Positions 57,152-64,000 of a stretch of DNA of 64,000 nt are shown in pieces. The notes beneath the pieces are model-generated. The model was not told the origin of the DNA, did not search any database, and was given only the letters and a program-made list of their open reading frames with translations. Origin of the DNA: Stieleria sp. JC731 (GTDB lineage: Bacteria; Planctomycetota; Planctomycetia; Pirellulales; Pirellulaceae); contig NZ_JAJKFQ010000029.1 of assembly GCF_020966635.1 (NCBI RefSeq), forward strand, positions 62,001 to 126,000, given 5' to 3'. The position numbers and the translations under genes were made by a program. Position 1 is the stretch's first letter; each line of letters begins with the position of its first letter.

Positions 57152-57451
57152 ATGGCGAAATTGAACGAAGCACTCGGCATGATCGAAACCAAGGGATTCG
57201 TCTCCTTGGTCGAAGCCGCCGACGCGATGATGAAAGCGGCAAACGTCGAATACCTTGGCTGGGACAAGGTCGGCAGCGGTCTGGTCAGCGTCTTTGTCAG
57301 CGGTGACGTTGCGGCTGTCAAAGCGGCGACCGATGCCGGTGCGGCAGCAGCTGGACGCATCGGCGAAGTCGTCAGCGTTCAGGTCATCCCACGTCCACAC
57401 GAAGACTTGGTGAAGGTTCTCAAGACTGCGATGCCGACTGCCAAGAAGTAG
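57152..57451 (+). CDS. BMC-H shell hexamer protein
   Basis: 99 residues with the single BMC fold: [47 protein letters not shown], and IPRPHEDL. The pore loop G-S-G at the hexamer axis (in KVGSGLVS) is the PduA-type residue set. The subunits form the facets of the shell. The C-terminus is ~10 residues longer than the neighbour copy. This and the next gene are a tandem pair 90 bp apart, presumably from duplication and both co-expressed. The 57000-57151 leader carries a CT-rich tract (CTCTCTCCCCC) before the ATG. Confidence 0.95.
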   Translation: MAKLNEALGMIETKGFVSLVEAADAMMKAANVEYLGWDKVGSGLVSVFVSGDVAAVKAATDAGAAAAGRIGEVVSVQVIPRPHEDLVKVLKTAMPTAKK

Positions 57452-57540
57452 TCCGCAGACTCGCGACATCGATTCGTTGCCCCGCGCGGCGCGACGAACG
57501 TTTCCCAACCGAACATCAATAATCAACAACTACGAATAAC

Positions 57541-57810
57541 ATGAACGACGCAATCGGATTGATTGAAACCAAAGGCTTGTTGGCTCTGATCGAAGCGACC
57601 GACGCGATGGCTAAAGCCGCCAACGTACAAATCGTCAAACGGGTCGACATCGGCGGTGGCTTGGTCACCACCGTTGTCAGCGGTGACGTCGGAAGCGTTC
57701 GCGCGGCTGTCGAAGCCGGTGCCAATGCAGCCACCCAAGCCGGCGAACTGCTCAGCAGCCACGTGATCCCACGTCCTGCCGAAGGAATCGCAAAGGCTTT
57801 TTTGTCCTAG
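57541..57810 (+). CDS. BMC-H shell hexamer protein (second copy)
   Basis: 89 residues, BMC fold as above: AIGLIETKGLLALIEATDAMAKAAN, GGGLVTTVVSGDVGSVRAA, HVIPRPAEG. The pore loop is G-G-G rather than G-S-G, so its hexamer pore differs from the first copy. The protein ends AKAFLS. The frame downstream of the TAG keeps encoding the same K-A-x-x-S type five-residue pattern, interrupted by two stops (see the repeat 57793-57882). Confidence 0.95.
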   Translation: MNDAIGLIETKGLLALIEATDAMAKAANVQIVKRVDIGGGLVTTVVSGDVGSVRAAVEAGANAATQAGELLSSHVIPRPAEGIAKAFLS

Positions 57811-57882
57811 GAAGTGCTATCGAAGGCAGTGCTTGCAAAGGCAATGCATTCGAAAGCAGTGTCCTGAAAAGCAGTGACTGTG
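57793..57882 (+). repeat. 15-bp tandem repeat across the BMC-H stop codon
   Basis: Six 15-bp units start at 57793, 57808, 57823, 57838, 57853 and 57868. Each is a variant of AAG-GCA-GTG-CTN-TCN. Read in the BMC-H frame they give KAFLS, *EVLS, KAVLA, KAMHS, KAVS*, KAVTV. The first lies inside the gene, the second starts with its TAG stop, and the fifth ends in TGA. Confidence 0.85.
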
Positions 57883-57953
57883 ATGCATCGGCAAACACGG
57901 TGACTGCATCGACGACGTTCAACACAGATGACTCGACGCGGAGGATCCCGCAA

Positions 57954-59186
57954 ATGCTCGTCCTGGTTGCAAATTTAGGCTCGACCAGCTTCAAGTATCG
58001 GCTTTTCGAAATGGCCGAAGATGGAGCTCTTGACGATATCGGCAGCGCTAATTGTCTCGCACGAGGCGCGGTCGAACGGATCGGTGATGCTCAAAGCAAA
58101 TGCACCGTCCAGATCGGCGATTGGTCGGACGAACTGACAATGCCCGTCCCCGATCACGGTGTCGCGGTGGAGTCGTGCCTGAAACAACTGACACATCCCG
58201 AGCATGGTGCGATCAAGGACGCTTCCGAAGTCGCCGCGATCGGTTTTAAAGCCGTTCACGGTGGACGCATCTCCGGTGTGTTTGTCGTCGACGACGAAGT
58301 CCTGGATGCGATGGCCGAAATGAACGCCGCCGCTCCGGCACACAACCCGCCTTACATCGCGGCAATGAAGACGCTTCGCGAGCGATTCCCCGACCTGCCA
58401 CTGGTCGCCGCTTTCGAAACCGATTTTCACCAAACGATCCCGGCGGCGCGAAAAGAGTACGCGATCCCACGCAAATGGGCTGACGAGTTCCACATTCGCA
58501 AGTGGGGCTTCCATGGCGCCAGCCATCGCTTCATCGCTTATCGCAGTGCCGAAATCCTAGGACGAAACGACGCCCGCGTGATCTCCTGCCACCTCGGCGG
58601 CAGCAGTTCGATTACGGCGATCAAAAATCGCCAAAGCGTGCAGACTACGATGGGAATGACACCACAAACGGGATTGCCACAAAACAATCGCGTCGGTGAC
58701 TTCGACCCATTCGCACTGCCACTGATTATCGAACGCTCCGGGTTATCACTGGACGAGACGCTGAAAACGCTTGCCAGCCAAGGCGGACTGCTGGGCCTGA
58801 GCGATCGCAGCGGCGACATCCGTGACATCGAACAATCGGCAGCAAGCGGCGACGCGAAATCGCAACTCGCGCTCGACGTGTTCATCGAAGAACTACGACG
58901 TCACCTCGGTGGCATGTTGGTCGCACTCGGCGGCGCCGACGCGATCGTGTTCACCGGTGGCATCGGCGAGAACGCGACGAAAATTCGCGAAGGCGTTTGC
59001 CAAGGCCTCGAAGAACTGGGCATTCGCATCGACAGCGATGCCAACCAAAGCGTCAAAGGACGCGGCGGCGAAAGCGGTGAAGCTTCGTTCCATGCCGACG
59101 ATTCGAAGACGCAACTGTGGGTCATCCCCACGAACGAAGAAGTCGTCGTCGCACGACAAACCATTCACGCGATCAAGTCGCGATAG
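57954..59186 (+). CDS. ackA: Acetate/propionate kinase family protein
   Basis: 410 residues, the typical AckA length, from the ATG at 57954 with GGAGG ~9 nt upstream; an in-frame GTG at 57900 is rejected. It transfers phosphate from an acyl-phosphate to ADP. The first strand motif VANLGSTSFKYRLF, the substrate/phosphate-binding GFHGASHRF, and HLGGSSSITAIKNRQS are the family signatures. VFTGGIGENATKIREG is the adenosine-binding motif. Within this BMC locus the substrate is probably lactyl-phosphate, the product of PduL, so the step yields ATP and lactate. No encapsulation helix is obvious at either end, so it may act outside the shell. Confidence 0.95.
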   Translation: MLVLVANLGSTSFKYRLFEMAEDGALDDIGSANCLARGAVERIGDAQSKCTVQIGDWSDELTMPVPDHGVAVESCLKQLTHPEHGAIKDASEVAAIGFKAVHGGRISGVFVVDDEVLDAMAEMNAAAPAHNPPYIAAMKTLRERFPDLPLVAAFETDFHQTIPAARKEYAIPRKWADEFHIRKWGFHGASHRFIAYRSAEILGRNDARVISCHLGGSSSITAIKNRQSVQTTMGMTPQTGLPQNNRVGDFDPFALPLIIERSGLSLDETLKTLASQGGLLGLSDRSGDIRDIEQSAASGDAKSQLALDVFIEELRRHLGGMLVALGGADAIVFTGGIGENATKIREGVCQGLEELGIRIDSDANQSVKGRGGESGEASFHADDSKTQLWVIPTNEEVVVARQTIHAIKSR

Positions 59187-59237
59187 TTGTTCCCCAACGA
59201 TTCCCCTTTCCTCCTTTTTTGACGGACTCAATCGCGA

Positions 59238-59546
59238 ATGTTTATCGCACGCGTTTCCGGATCAGTCGTCAGCACGCAAAAGGTCCAGTCGATGACTGGG
59301 CACAAGCTGTTGGTCGTCGAACCGTACCGTCTGGAAGGTGACAAGCGGCAGTCGTTGGTGACCACCGGACGGACTTTCATCGCCGTCGACACGCTGGGCT
59401 CGGGCGAAGGCGACTTCGTGCTGATCACCCAAGGTAGCAGCGCCCGTTTGACCCCCGAAACGAAATCGCTGCCCATCGACGCAGTCATCATCGGCATCGT
59501 CGACCAAGTCCACATCGACAAGTTGAGCGTTTACTCGCGCGACTGA
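59238..59546 (+). CDS. BMC-P (EutN/CcmL) shell pentamer protein
   Basis: 102 residues: IARVSGSVVSTQKVQSMTGHKLLVVEPY, AVDTLGSGEGDFVLITQGSSAR, PIDAVIIGIVDQV are all EutN/CcmL signatures. Pentamers cap the vertices of the shell. Three BMC-P paralogues lie in this operon, typical of the Planctomycetes/Verrucomicrobia type. CT-rich sequence (CCCCTTTCCTCC) precedes the ATG and no Shine-Dalgarno is seen. Confidence 0.95.
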   Translation: MFIARVSGSVVSTQKVQSMTGHKLLVVEPYRLEGDKRQSLVTTGRTFIAVDTLGSGEGDFVLITQGSSARLTPETKSLPIDAVIIGIVDQVHIDKLSVYSRD

Positions 59547-59578
59547 TCCACACCAAGACAACTGACTCCCAATCAATC

Positions 59579-60997
59579 ATGAACTTCGACGAAAATCTCA
59601 TTCGCAGCGTAGTCGCCCAGGTCTTGGCCGAAGTCGGCCCGATGCCTGCCGCGTCTAGCGCCAGCACCGGTGGTCAGAACGGAGTCTTCTACGACGCGGA
59701 CTCGGCCGTCAAAGCCGCTCGCGAAGCGTTCGAGCAACTGCGTGAACGTCCCGTCGCCGATCGCAAACGGATCATCGACATCATCCGCCGCATCTCGATC
59801 GAGCAATGTGAAGAGCTCGGTCTGATGGAGATGGAAGAAACCGGAATCGGCCGCCCCGAGCATAAAATCGCCAAGCTGAAAACGCTCGGTGAGCAAACGC
59901 CGGGTGTCGAGTTCATCGAAACGAAAGCCTACAGCGGTGACCACGGACTGGCAATCATCGAACGCGCGCCCTTTGGTGTCATCGGTGCAATCACCCCCGT
60001 CACCCACAGCTTGCCGACGATCACCGGCAACGCGGTCAGCATGATCGCCGGTGGAAACACAGTTGTCGTCAACCCGCACCCATCGGGCAAACTGGTCGCG
60101 GCCGAAGGCGTTCGCCGATTCAACCAAGCGATCGCGGCCGAAGTCGGCATCGACAATTTGATCTGTGTGATCGCCGAGCCAACTTTGGAATCGGCCGAAG
60201 CTCTTTTCAAGCATCGCAGTGTCGCGTTGATCTGTGTAACCGGCGGCCCCGCCGTGGCACGTGCCGCTTTAAACAGCGGCAAACGAGCCATCGTGGCTGG
60301 CCCAGGCAATCCGCCGGTTGTGGTCGACGAGACAGCGGACTTGGATTTGGCAGCCCGGTCGATCATCGCCGGAGCTTCGTACGACAACAACCTGTTGTGC
60401 ATCGCCGAAAAAGAAGTCTTCGTCGTCGAACGTGTCTTTGACCAGATGATGGAAGCGATGCGACGCGCCGGTGCGGTTCAGTTGAACGCGACACAAATCG
60501 ACGCGTTGACCGCCAAAGCGATCGTGAAAGTCGGCGACGACCAGCACGACGCGGCCTGCAAAGACTTCATCGGAAAAGACGCCTCGGTGCTTGCCGCTGC
60601 GGCCAATGTCACCGTGCCGCTGGATACCGAATTGTTGTTTGGCGAAACCGACGAATCGCACCCCTTCGTCAGTGTCGAACAGATGATGCCGTTCGTCCCC
60701 TTCGTGCGTGCACGCGATGTCGATCATGCGATCGCGATGGCCAAGCACTACGAACACGGCTTCCGCCACACCGCGATCATTCACTCACGCAACGTCCACA
60801 ACATGACCAAGATGGGCCGCGAGATGGACGTCACGCTATACGTCAAAAACGGCCCCTGCATGGCATCGCTGGGCTTGGGCGGCGAAGGCTACCTGTCGTT
60901 TTCGATCGCGGGACCGACCGGCGAAGGCGTCACGACACCGACAACGTTTACCCGCGAACGCCGCTGCAGCATGGTCGACGAACTGCGTGTCGTTTGA
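59579..60997 (+). CDS. CoA-acylating aldehyde dehydrogenase (PduP/EutE-like), BMC cargo
   Basis: 472 residues. An N-terminal encapsulation-peptide-like helix (NFDENLIRSVVAQVLAEVG, residues 2-20) is joined by an Ala/Ser linker (~21-36) to the dehydrogenase core. Catalytic Cys274 sits in YDNNLLCIAEKEVFV, CoA/NAD-binding segments include VTGGPAVARAAL and GPGNPPVVVDE, and the C-terminal SLGLGGEGYLSFSIAGPTGEG is diagnostic of the family. It oxidises lactaldehyde, inferred from the aldolase in the same locus, to lactyl-CoA with NAD+ inside the shell. Confidence 0.95.
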   Translation: MNFDENLIRSVVAQVLAEVGPMPAASSASTGGQNGVFYDADSAVKAAREAFEQLRERPVADRKRIIDIIRRISIEQCEELGLMEMEETGIGRPEHKIAKLKTLGEQTPGVEFIETKAYSGDHGLAIIERAPFGVIGAITPVTHSLPTITGNAVSMIAGGNTVVVNPHPSGKLVAAEGVRRFNQAIAAEVGIDNLICVIAEPTLESAEALFKHRSVALICVTGGPAVARAALNSGKRAIVAGPGNPPVVVDETADLDLAARSIIAGASYDNNLLCIAEKEVFVVERVFDQMMEAMRRAGAVQLNATQIDALTAKAIVKVGDDQHDAACKDFIGKDASVLAAAANVTVPLDTELLFGETDESHPFVSVEQMMPFVPFVRARDVDHAIAMAKHYEHGFRHTAIIHSRNVHNMTKMGREMDVTLYVKNGPCMASLGLGGEGYLSFSIAGPTGEGVTTPTTFTRERRCSMVDELRVV

Positions 60998-61028
60998 TCG
61001 GAAAAGAGCCAACTGAAGTTTTAAACGT

Positions 61029-61283
61029 ATGCAAACTGCCACCGTCCTCGGATCGACTCACGCGACGATCAAGCATGAAAGCTTTGTCGGATGTCGCATG
61101 GTCATCCTGCAACCGCTGACGGTTGACGAAAAGCCCGACGGCCCGCCGCTGATCGCGATCGATCAAATCGGATCACGTCGCGGTGACAAGGTGATGATTT
61201 CCAGCGACGGACGTTACGCCCGCGAAGTCACCAAGCACGACCGTACCCCGGCACGCTGGACCGTCGTCGGAATCATTGATTAA
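61029..61283 (+). CDS. BMC-P (EutN/CcmL) shell pentamer protein (second copy)
   Basis: 84 residues. The beta-barrel signature VLGSTHATIKHESFVGCRMVILQPL, then AIDQIGSRRGDKVMISSDGRYAREV and the C-terminal VVGIID match EutN/CcmL. It is the shortest of the three paralogues. It starts 31 bp after the dehydrogenase gene and ends 8 bp before the next gene. Confidence 0.93.
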   Translation: MQTATVLGSTHATIKHESFVGCRMVILQPLTVDEKPDGPPLIAIDQIGSRRGDKVMISSDGRYAREVTKHDRTPARWTVVGIID

Positions 61284-61291
61284 AGCCAACT

Positions 61292-61882
61292 ATGAATCAC
61301 GTCCCCAACACCACCGTACGCAGCAGCGATGCTTTGCCCGACGCGGCAAAGATCAGCGAGATTGCGCGCGAAGTGCTGCGGCGGATCAAAGCGGGACAAA
61401 CGACAGCGACACCTAGCAGTGAACAGGCCATCGCCCATCGCTTGATCACGATCGAAACGCTGAATAAAGCGGTCGGCAATGAGGTCGTCGTTACACCAAG
61501 CGGCGTCGTCACACCGGCGGCAACCGAAGAAGCCAAACGGCTTGGCATCCGCATCGTTCGCCAAACCAAGTCAGCTTCATCAGCCAAACCAACGGTCAGC
61601 GAAAACGTCGGTAGAGAAGTCGACCCGTTCGCACAGCAGCTTGCTAAGCGTGGTTTAAAAATCCCTGCTGGGGTTTCGATCGTATGGACGGACAAACCGG
61701 CAGCGGAAGTGTTCAAGCAGATTCAATCCGGGCAACGTGCCGTGATGATTTCGCAGTGGGGCGACATCGATCGCTTCGCTGATGAACTGTCACCACAGGC
61801 TTGGGTGCTCGACCGCGAAAAGCTTTCCTTGCCAGCCGCCGTGAACTTTGCCGCACGCATCATCAAGCGAGGTGCCCAATGA
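61292..61882 (+). CDS. Uncharacterised BMC-locus protein
   Basis: 196 residues, no signal peptide. An amphipathic N-terminal helix (KISEIAREVLRRIKAG, residues ~20-35) resembles the encapsulation peptides on the neighbouring enzymes. A following stretch (LITIETLNKAVGNEVVVTPSGVVTPAATEEAKRLGIRIV, ~50-90, shown in pieces) resembles the short 'V-T-P-A-A-x-E-x-A-x-x-x-G-I' segment seen in some BMC proteins such as EutQ/EutT-associated domains. The C-terminal ~85 residues (PFAQQLAKRGLKIPAGVSIVWTD) contain no motif I can name. Its place between two BMC-P genes, with a 4-nt overlap with the next, ties it to the organelle. I give no function. Confidence 0.75.
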   Translation: MNHVPNTTVRSSDALPDAAKISEIAREVLRRIKAGQTTATPSSEQAIAHRLITIETLNKAVGNEVVVTPSGVVTPAATEEAKRLGIRIVRQTKSASSAKPTVSENVGREVDPFAQQLAKRGLKIPAGVSIVWTDKPAAEVFKQIQSGQRAVMISQWGDIDRFADELSPQAWVLDREKLSLPAAVNFAARIIKRGAQ

Positions 61883-62160
61883 AACTGGCTCGCACGATCG
61901 GCACGATGACGTTGTCGAAAGCCCATCCCGGCATGCACCAAGCCAAATTGCGTTTGGTCGAAGTCGTCGAATCGATTGACCAAATCGATGTCGAACCACT
62001 GGGCGGCGAAACGATCGTCGCCTGGGACCTTTGCGGCAGCGGCATCGGTGACCTGGTCGCCTTAGCCGAAGGCCCCGAAGCGGCACAGCCCTTTCCCGAT
62101 GTTAAACCACTCGATGCGTCGATCGTCGCCTTGCTAGACGAAGTCGACCTTGGCCGGTAA
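61879..62160 (+). CDS. BMC-P (EutN/CcmL) shell pentamer protein (third copy)
   Basis: 93 residues from the ATG at 61879, which overlaps the previous stop (ATGA) and so is translationally coupled. TIGTMTLSKAHPGMHQAKLRLVEVV, AWDLCGSGIGDLVALAEG and DASIVALLDEV fit the EutN/CcmL fold. It is diverged from the other two. Confidence 0.92.
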   Translation: MKLARTIGTMTLSKAHPGMHQAKLRLVEVVESIDQIDVEPLGGETIVAWDLCGSGIGDLVALAEGPEAAQPFPDVKPLDASIVALLDEVDLGR

Positions 62161-62220
62161 GTCGCCGGCAGATACCCGAACAACCACCATTCACCTTCAC
62201 ATCCAACTGATAACTTTGCC

Positions 62221-63114
62221 ATGCAAAACGTTCATAAGATTAAGCAGGACATGTGCGACATTGGACGTCGGATTTACAACCGCCAATTCGCCGCGGCAAA
62301 CGACGGGAACATCACCGTCCGCGTCAGCGAAAATGAATTCCTCTGCACTCCGACGTTGCACTGCAAAGGCTTTCTGAAACCCGAAGACATCGCGACGATC
62401 GATATCACCGGCAAACAAATCGCTGGCCGCAAGAAACGTTCCAGCGAAGCACTGCTGCACTTGGAAATCTACAAGCAACGCGAAGACATCAAGAGCGTTG
62501 TGCACTGCCACCCGCCGCACGCGACCGCGTTCGCGATCGCCCGCGAGCCGATCCCGCAGTGTATCTTGCCCGAAGTCGAAGTCTTCTTGGGTGACGTGCC
62601 GATCACTAAGTACGAAACGCCCGGCGGACAAGCCTTCGCCGATACGATCATCCCGTTTGTCAACAAGACCAACGTTATGATCCTGGCCAACCACGGCACC
62701 GTCAGCTACGGAGAATCGGTTGAGCAGGCGTATTGGTGGACCGAGATTCTGGATTCCTATTGCCGCATGCTGATGTTGGCCAAACAACTGGGCAACGTCG
62801 CATTCCTGGATCAACAGAAATCGCAAGAGCTGTTGGACTTGAAAGACCAGTGGGGCTACAAGGATCCGCGGAACACCAAAGAGTTCGAAGATTGCGACAT
62901 CTGTGCCAACGACATCTTCCGCAACTCGTGGAAAGATTCTGGTGTCGAGCGTCGTGCCTTTGACGCGCCGCCAGCGATGCCAGCCCAAGTCGCTGCGGCA
63001 GCAGCGGCCCCTGCACCGGCAGCCGCACCATCGGCAAGTCCTGCGGCCGGCATCAGCGAAGAACAACTGGTCAAGCTGATCACCGACGAAGTCCTTCGCC
63101 AGATGAAAGCGTAA
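62221..63114 (+). CDS. Class II aldolase (FucA-like) with C-terminal encapsulation tail
   Basis: 297 residues. The zinc-dependent class II aldolase fold is shown by His95 and His97 in HCHPPHATAFA, Glu76 in SSEALLH and His158 in LANHGT. It matches the fuculose/rhamnulose-1-phosphate aldolase group, which gives DHAP plus lactaldehyde. The C-terminus adds an Ala/Pro-rich linker (~257-282) and a final amphipathic helix, ISEEQLVKLITDEVLRQM, that is expected to target it to the shell. It is in the operon 60 bp after the third BMC-P gene. Confidence 0.94.
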   Translation: MQNVHKIKQDMCDIGRRIYNRQFAAANDGNITVRVSENEFLCTPTLHCKGFLKPEDIATIDITGKQIAGRKKRSSEALLHLEIYKQREDIKSVVHCHPPHATAFAIAREPIPQCILPEVEVFLGDVPITKYETPGGQAFADTIIPFVNKTNVMILANHGTVSYGESVEQAYWWTEILDSYCRMLMLAKQLGNVAFLDQQKSQELLDLKDQWGYKDPRNTKEFEDCDICANDIFRNSWKDSGVERRAFDAPPAMPAQVAAAAAAPAPAAAPSASPAAGISEEQLVKLITDEVLRQMKA

Positions 63115-63183
63115 CGCGAGTCCACGCGAACGCATCCTCATCCCACCACCGAACACTACTCACCAAAACCCATCCACGGCATC

Positions 63184-64000
63184 ATGAAAGTTTCGATCAT
63201 CGGCGGCGGCGGACTCGTTGGCTCCTGTGCGGCGTTTGCCTTGCAGTGTGGCGGCTTGGCTCGCGAAATCGCTTTGCTTGACGTCAACCAAGAATTGGCA
63301 GCTGGCCAAGCCTTGGACATGCAGCACGGCACCCCCAGCGTTGCCGACCAGGTCATCGTCGGTGGTGGATACGAACACATCCCCAGCAGCGATGTGATTT
63401 GCATCACTGCAGGTTTGCGTCGCAAGCCAGACGAGTCGCGTTTGGATTTGATCAACCGCAACACGGACTTGTTCGTGCAAATTTTGCGTGACGTCAAAGC
63501 GGCTGGGCCCAAGCCATCGGCGATCGTGCTGGTCGTCAGCAACCCGGTCGACATCCTGACCTACGTTGCCGCCAAGATGCTGGGGCTGCCTTGCAACCAA
63601 GTCATCGGTCTGGGAACGCAGCTCGATACGATTCGTTTCTGCTCGCTGATCGCCGAGCAACTGAAATCGCCACCGACCCAAACCAAGGCGTTGATCCTGG
63701 GTGAGCACGGTGAGTCGATGGTTCCGATTTGGAGCAGTGCGACGATCGGCGGATTGCCCTTGGACAAGTATCCCGGTTGGTCGCCGACTTTGGCGACACA
63801 ATTGTTTACACGCACACGTGGTAGTGGTGCGGAAGTCATCAAACGCAAAGGCGGCGCCGGATTCGCCGTCGGGATCGCGATCCGCGACGTGATCGATTCG
63901 ATCATTTTGGACCAACGACGCGTGCTACCGGTCAGCAGCATCCAAAGTGGTTGTTACGGCATTCGCGATGTTGCCTTGTCGGTTCCAACCGTCGTCGGCC
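63184..64000 (+). CDS. Lactate/malate dehydrogenase family protein (partial, 3' end beyond window)
   Basis: At least 272 residues from the ATG at 63184; no stop before the edge. The Rossmann motif is VSIIGGGGLVGSCAAF and NAD-binding continues at LLDVNQ. Catalytic residues are Asp-x-x-Arg in TQLDTIRF and the His of ILGEHGESMVP. The substrate-specificity loop reads TAGLRRKPDESRLDL. The residue aligned with Gln102 of lactate dehydrogenase is Arg, the malate-dehydrogenase-type residue. In the related BMC loci this enzyme is assumed to recycle NAD(H), for example by acting on lactate or lactaldehyde. The Arg makes the true substrate uncertain. Confidence 0.9.
   Translation, partial: MKVSIIGGGGLVGSCAAFALQCGGLAREIALLDVNQELAAGQALDMQHGTPSVADQVIVGGGYEHIPSSDVICITAGLRRKPDESRLDLINRNTDLFVQILRDVKAAGPKPSAIVLVVSNPVDILTYVAAKMLGLPCNQVIGLGTQLDTIRFCSLIAEQLKSPPTQTKALILGEHGESMVPIWSSATIGGLPLDKYPGWSPTLATQLFTRTRGSGAEVIKRKGGAGFAVGIAIRDVIDSIILDQRRVLPVSSIQSGCYGIRDVALSVPTVVG

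Noticed and set aside
57900-57953. Earlier GTG start for the acetate kinase gene
   Set aside because: GGAGG lies before the ATG at 57954 and the AckA fold begins there; the extra 18 residues are not family-like.
1-64000. tRNA, rRNA or prophage genes
   Set aside because: No cloverleaf-like or ribosomal sequence and no integrase, portal or capsid pattern was recognised by eye.

Overview
The window reads as chromosomal DNA of a planctomycete of the Pirellulaceae (Rhodopirellula-like) type. The grounds are the planctomycete-typical families: Planctomycete cytochrome c with DUF1549/DUF1553, Tat-exported DUF1501 proteins, DUF1559 pseudopilin-like proteins with the H-X9-DG C-terminus, a formylglycine-type sulfatase, VCBS/FG-GAP proteins with an ASPIC/UnbV end, NPYAAP-type membrane proteins, and a Planctomycetes/Verrucomicrobia-type bacterial microcompartment (BMC) locus. 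Shine-Dalgarno motifs are patchy, as is usual in this group. No rRNA, tRNA or CRISPR array was recognised.

Layout. 1-7354: a partial radC with an unusual N-terminal extension, two small secreted proteins, and a type II topoisomerase operon (A subunit then B subunit, minus strand). 7914-10253: two small secreted proteins and a TPR protein translationally coupled to a WXG100-like protein. 10265-17934: sulfatase, a cytochrome/DUF1553 plus DUF1501 pair, a tandem universal stress protein and a truncated haemoglobin preceded by a 19-bp direct repeat. 18114-22421: a sodium:solute symporter, a REP-like array, a stand-alone M41-type protease domain, a DUF1559 protein and a MITE-like element whose inverted repeat supplies that gene's stop codon. 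22612-32531: a five-haem DUF1080/PA14 protein coupled to a beta-propeller dehydrogenase-like protein, a second REP array, and a second DUF1501 plus cytochrome/DUF1553 pair. 33205-45577: a lipoprotein, a second DUF1559 protein, a TPR/UnbV lipoprotein followed by an eight-haem membrane cytochrome, and a 1569-residue FG-GAP/dehydrogenase/HEAT/cytochrome fusion. 46063-49250: two small-family proteins, then a REP-associated tyrosine transposase (RAYT) gene embedded in a ~214-bp tandem array of REP palindromes. 49248-54854 (minus): treZ, a secreted protein, a BNR-type sugar-active protein and an SDR oxidoreductase.

55407-64000 is the start of the BMC operon: DeoR regulator, PduL-type phosphotransacylase, two BMC-H shell proteins, acetate kinase, BMC-P, CoA-acylating aldehyde dehydrogenase, BMC-P, an unassigned protein, BMC-P, class II aldolase and a lactate/malate dehydrogenase cut by the window edge. 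By comparison with the known locus type, the aldolase would split fuculose- or rhamnulose-1-phosphate into DHAP and lactaldehyde inside the shell. The aldehyde dehydrogenase, PduL and kinase would then convert lactaldehyde through lactyl-CoA and lactyl-phosphate to lactate with ATP gain, and the dehydrogenase would recycle NAD(H).

The least explained observations are these. A pentapeptide-encoding 15-bp repeat runs through the stop codon of the second BMC-H gene, and a similar one follows the stop at 1527. An encapsulation-like amphipathic helix appears on four BMC proteins, one of them uncharacterised. Several REP arrays share a GGAG/CTCC loop around the RAYT gene. There is also the TPR-WXG100 pair, the winged-helix-like extension on RadC, and 16 CXXCH haem motifs spread over five exported proteins.
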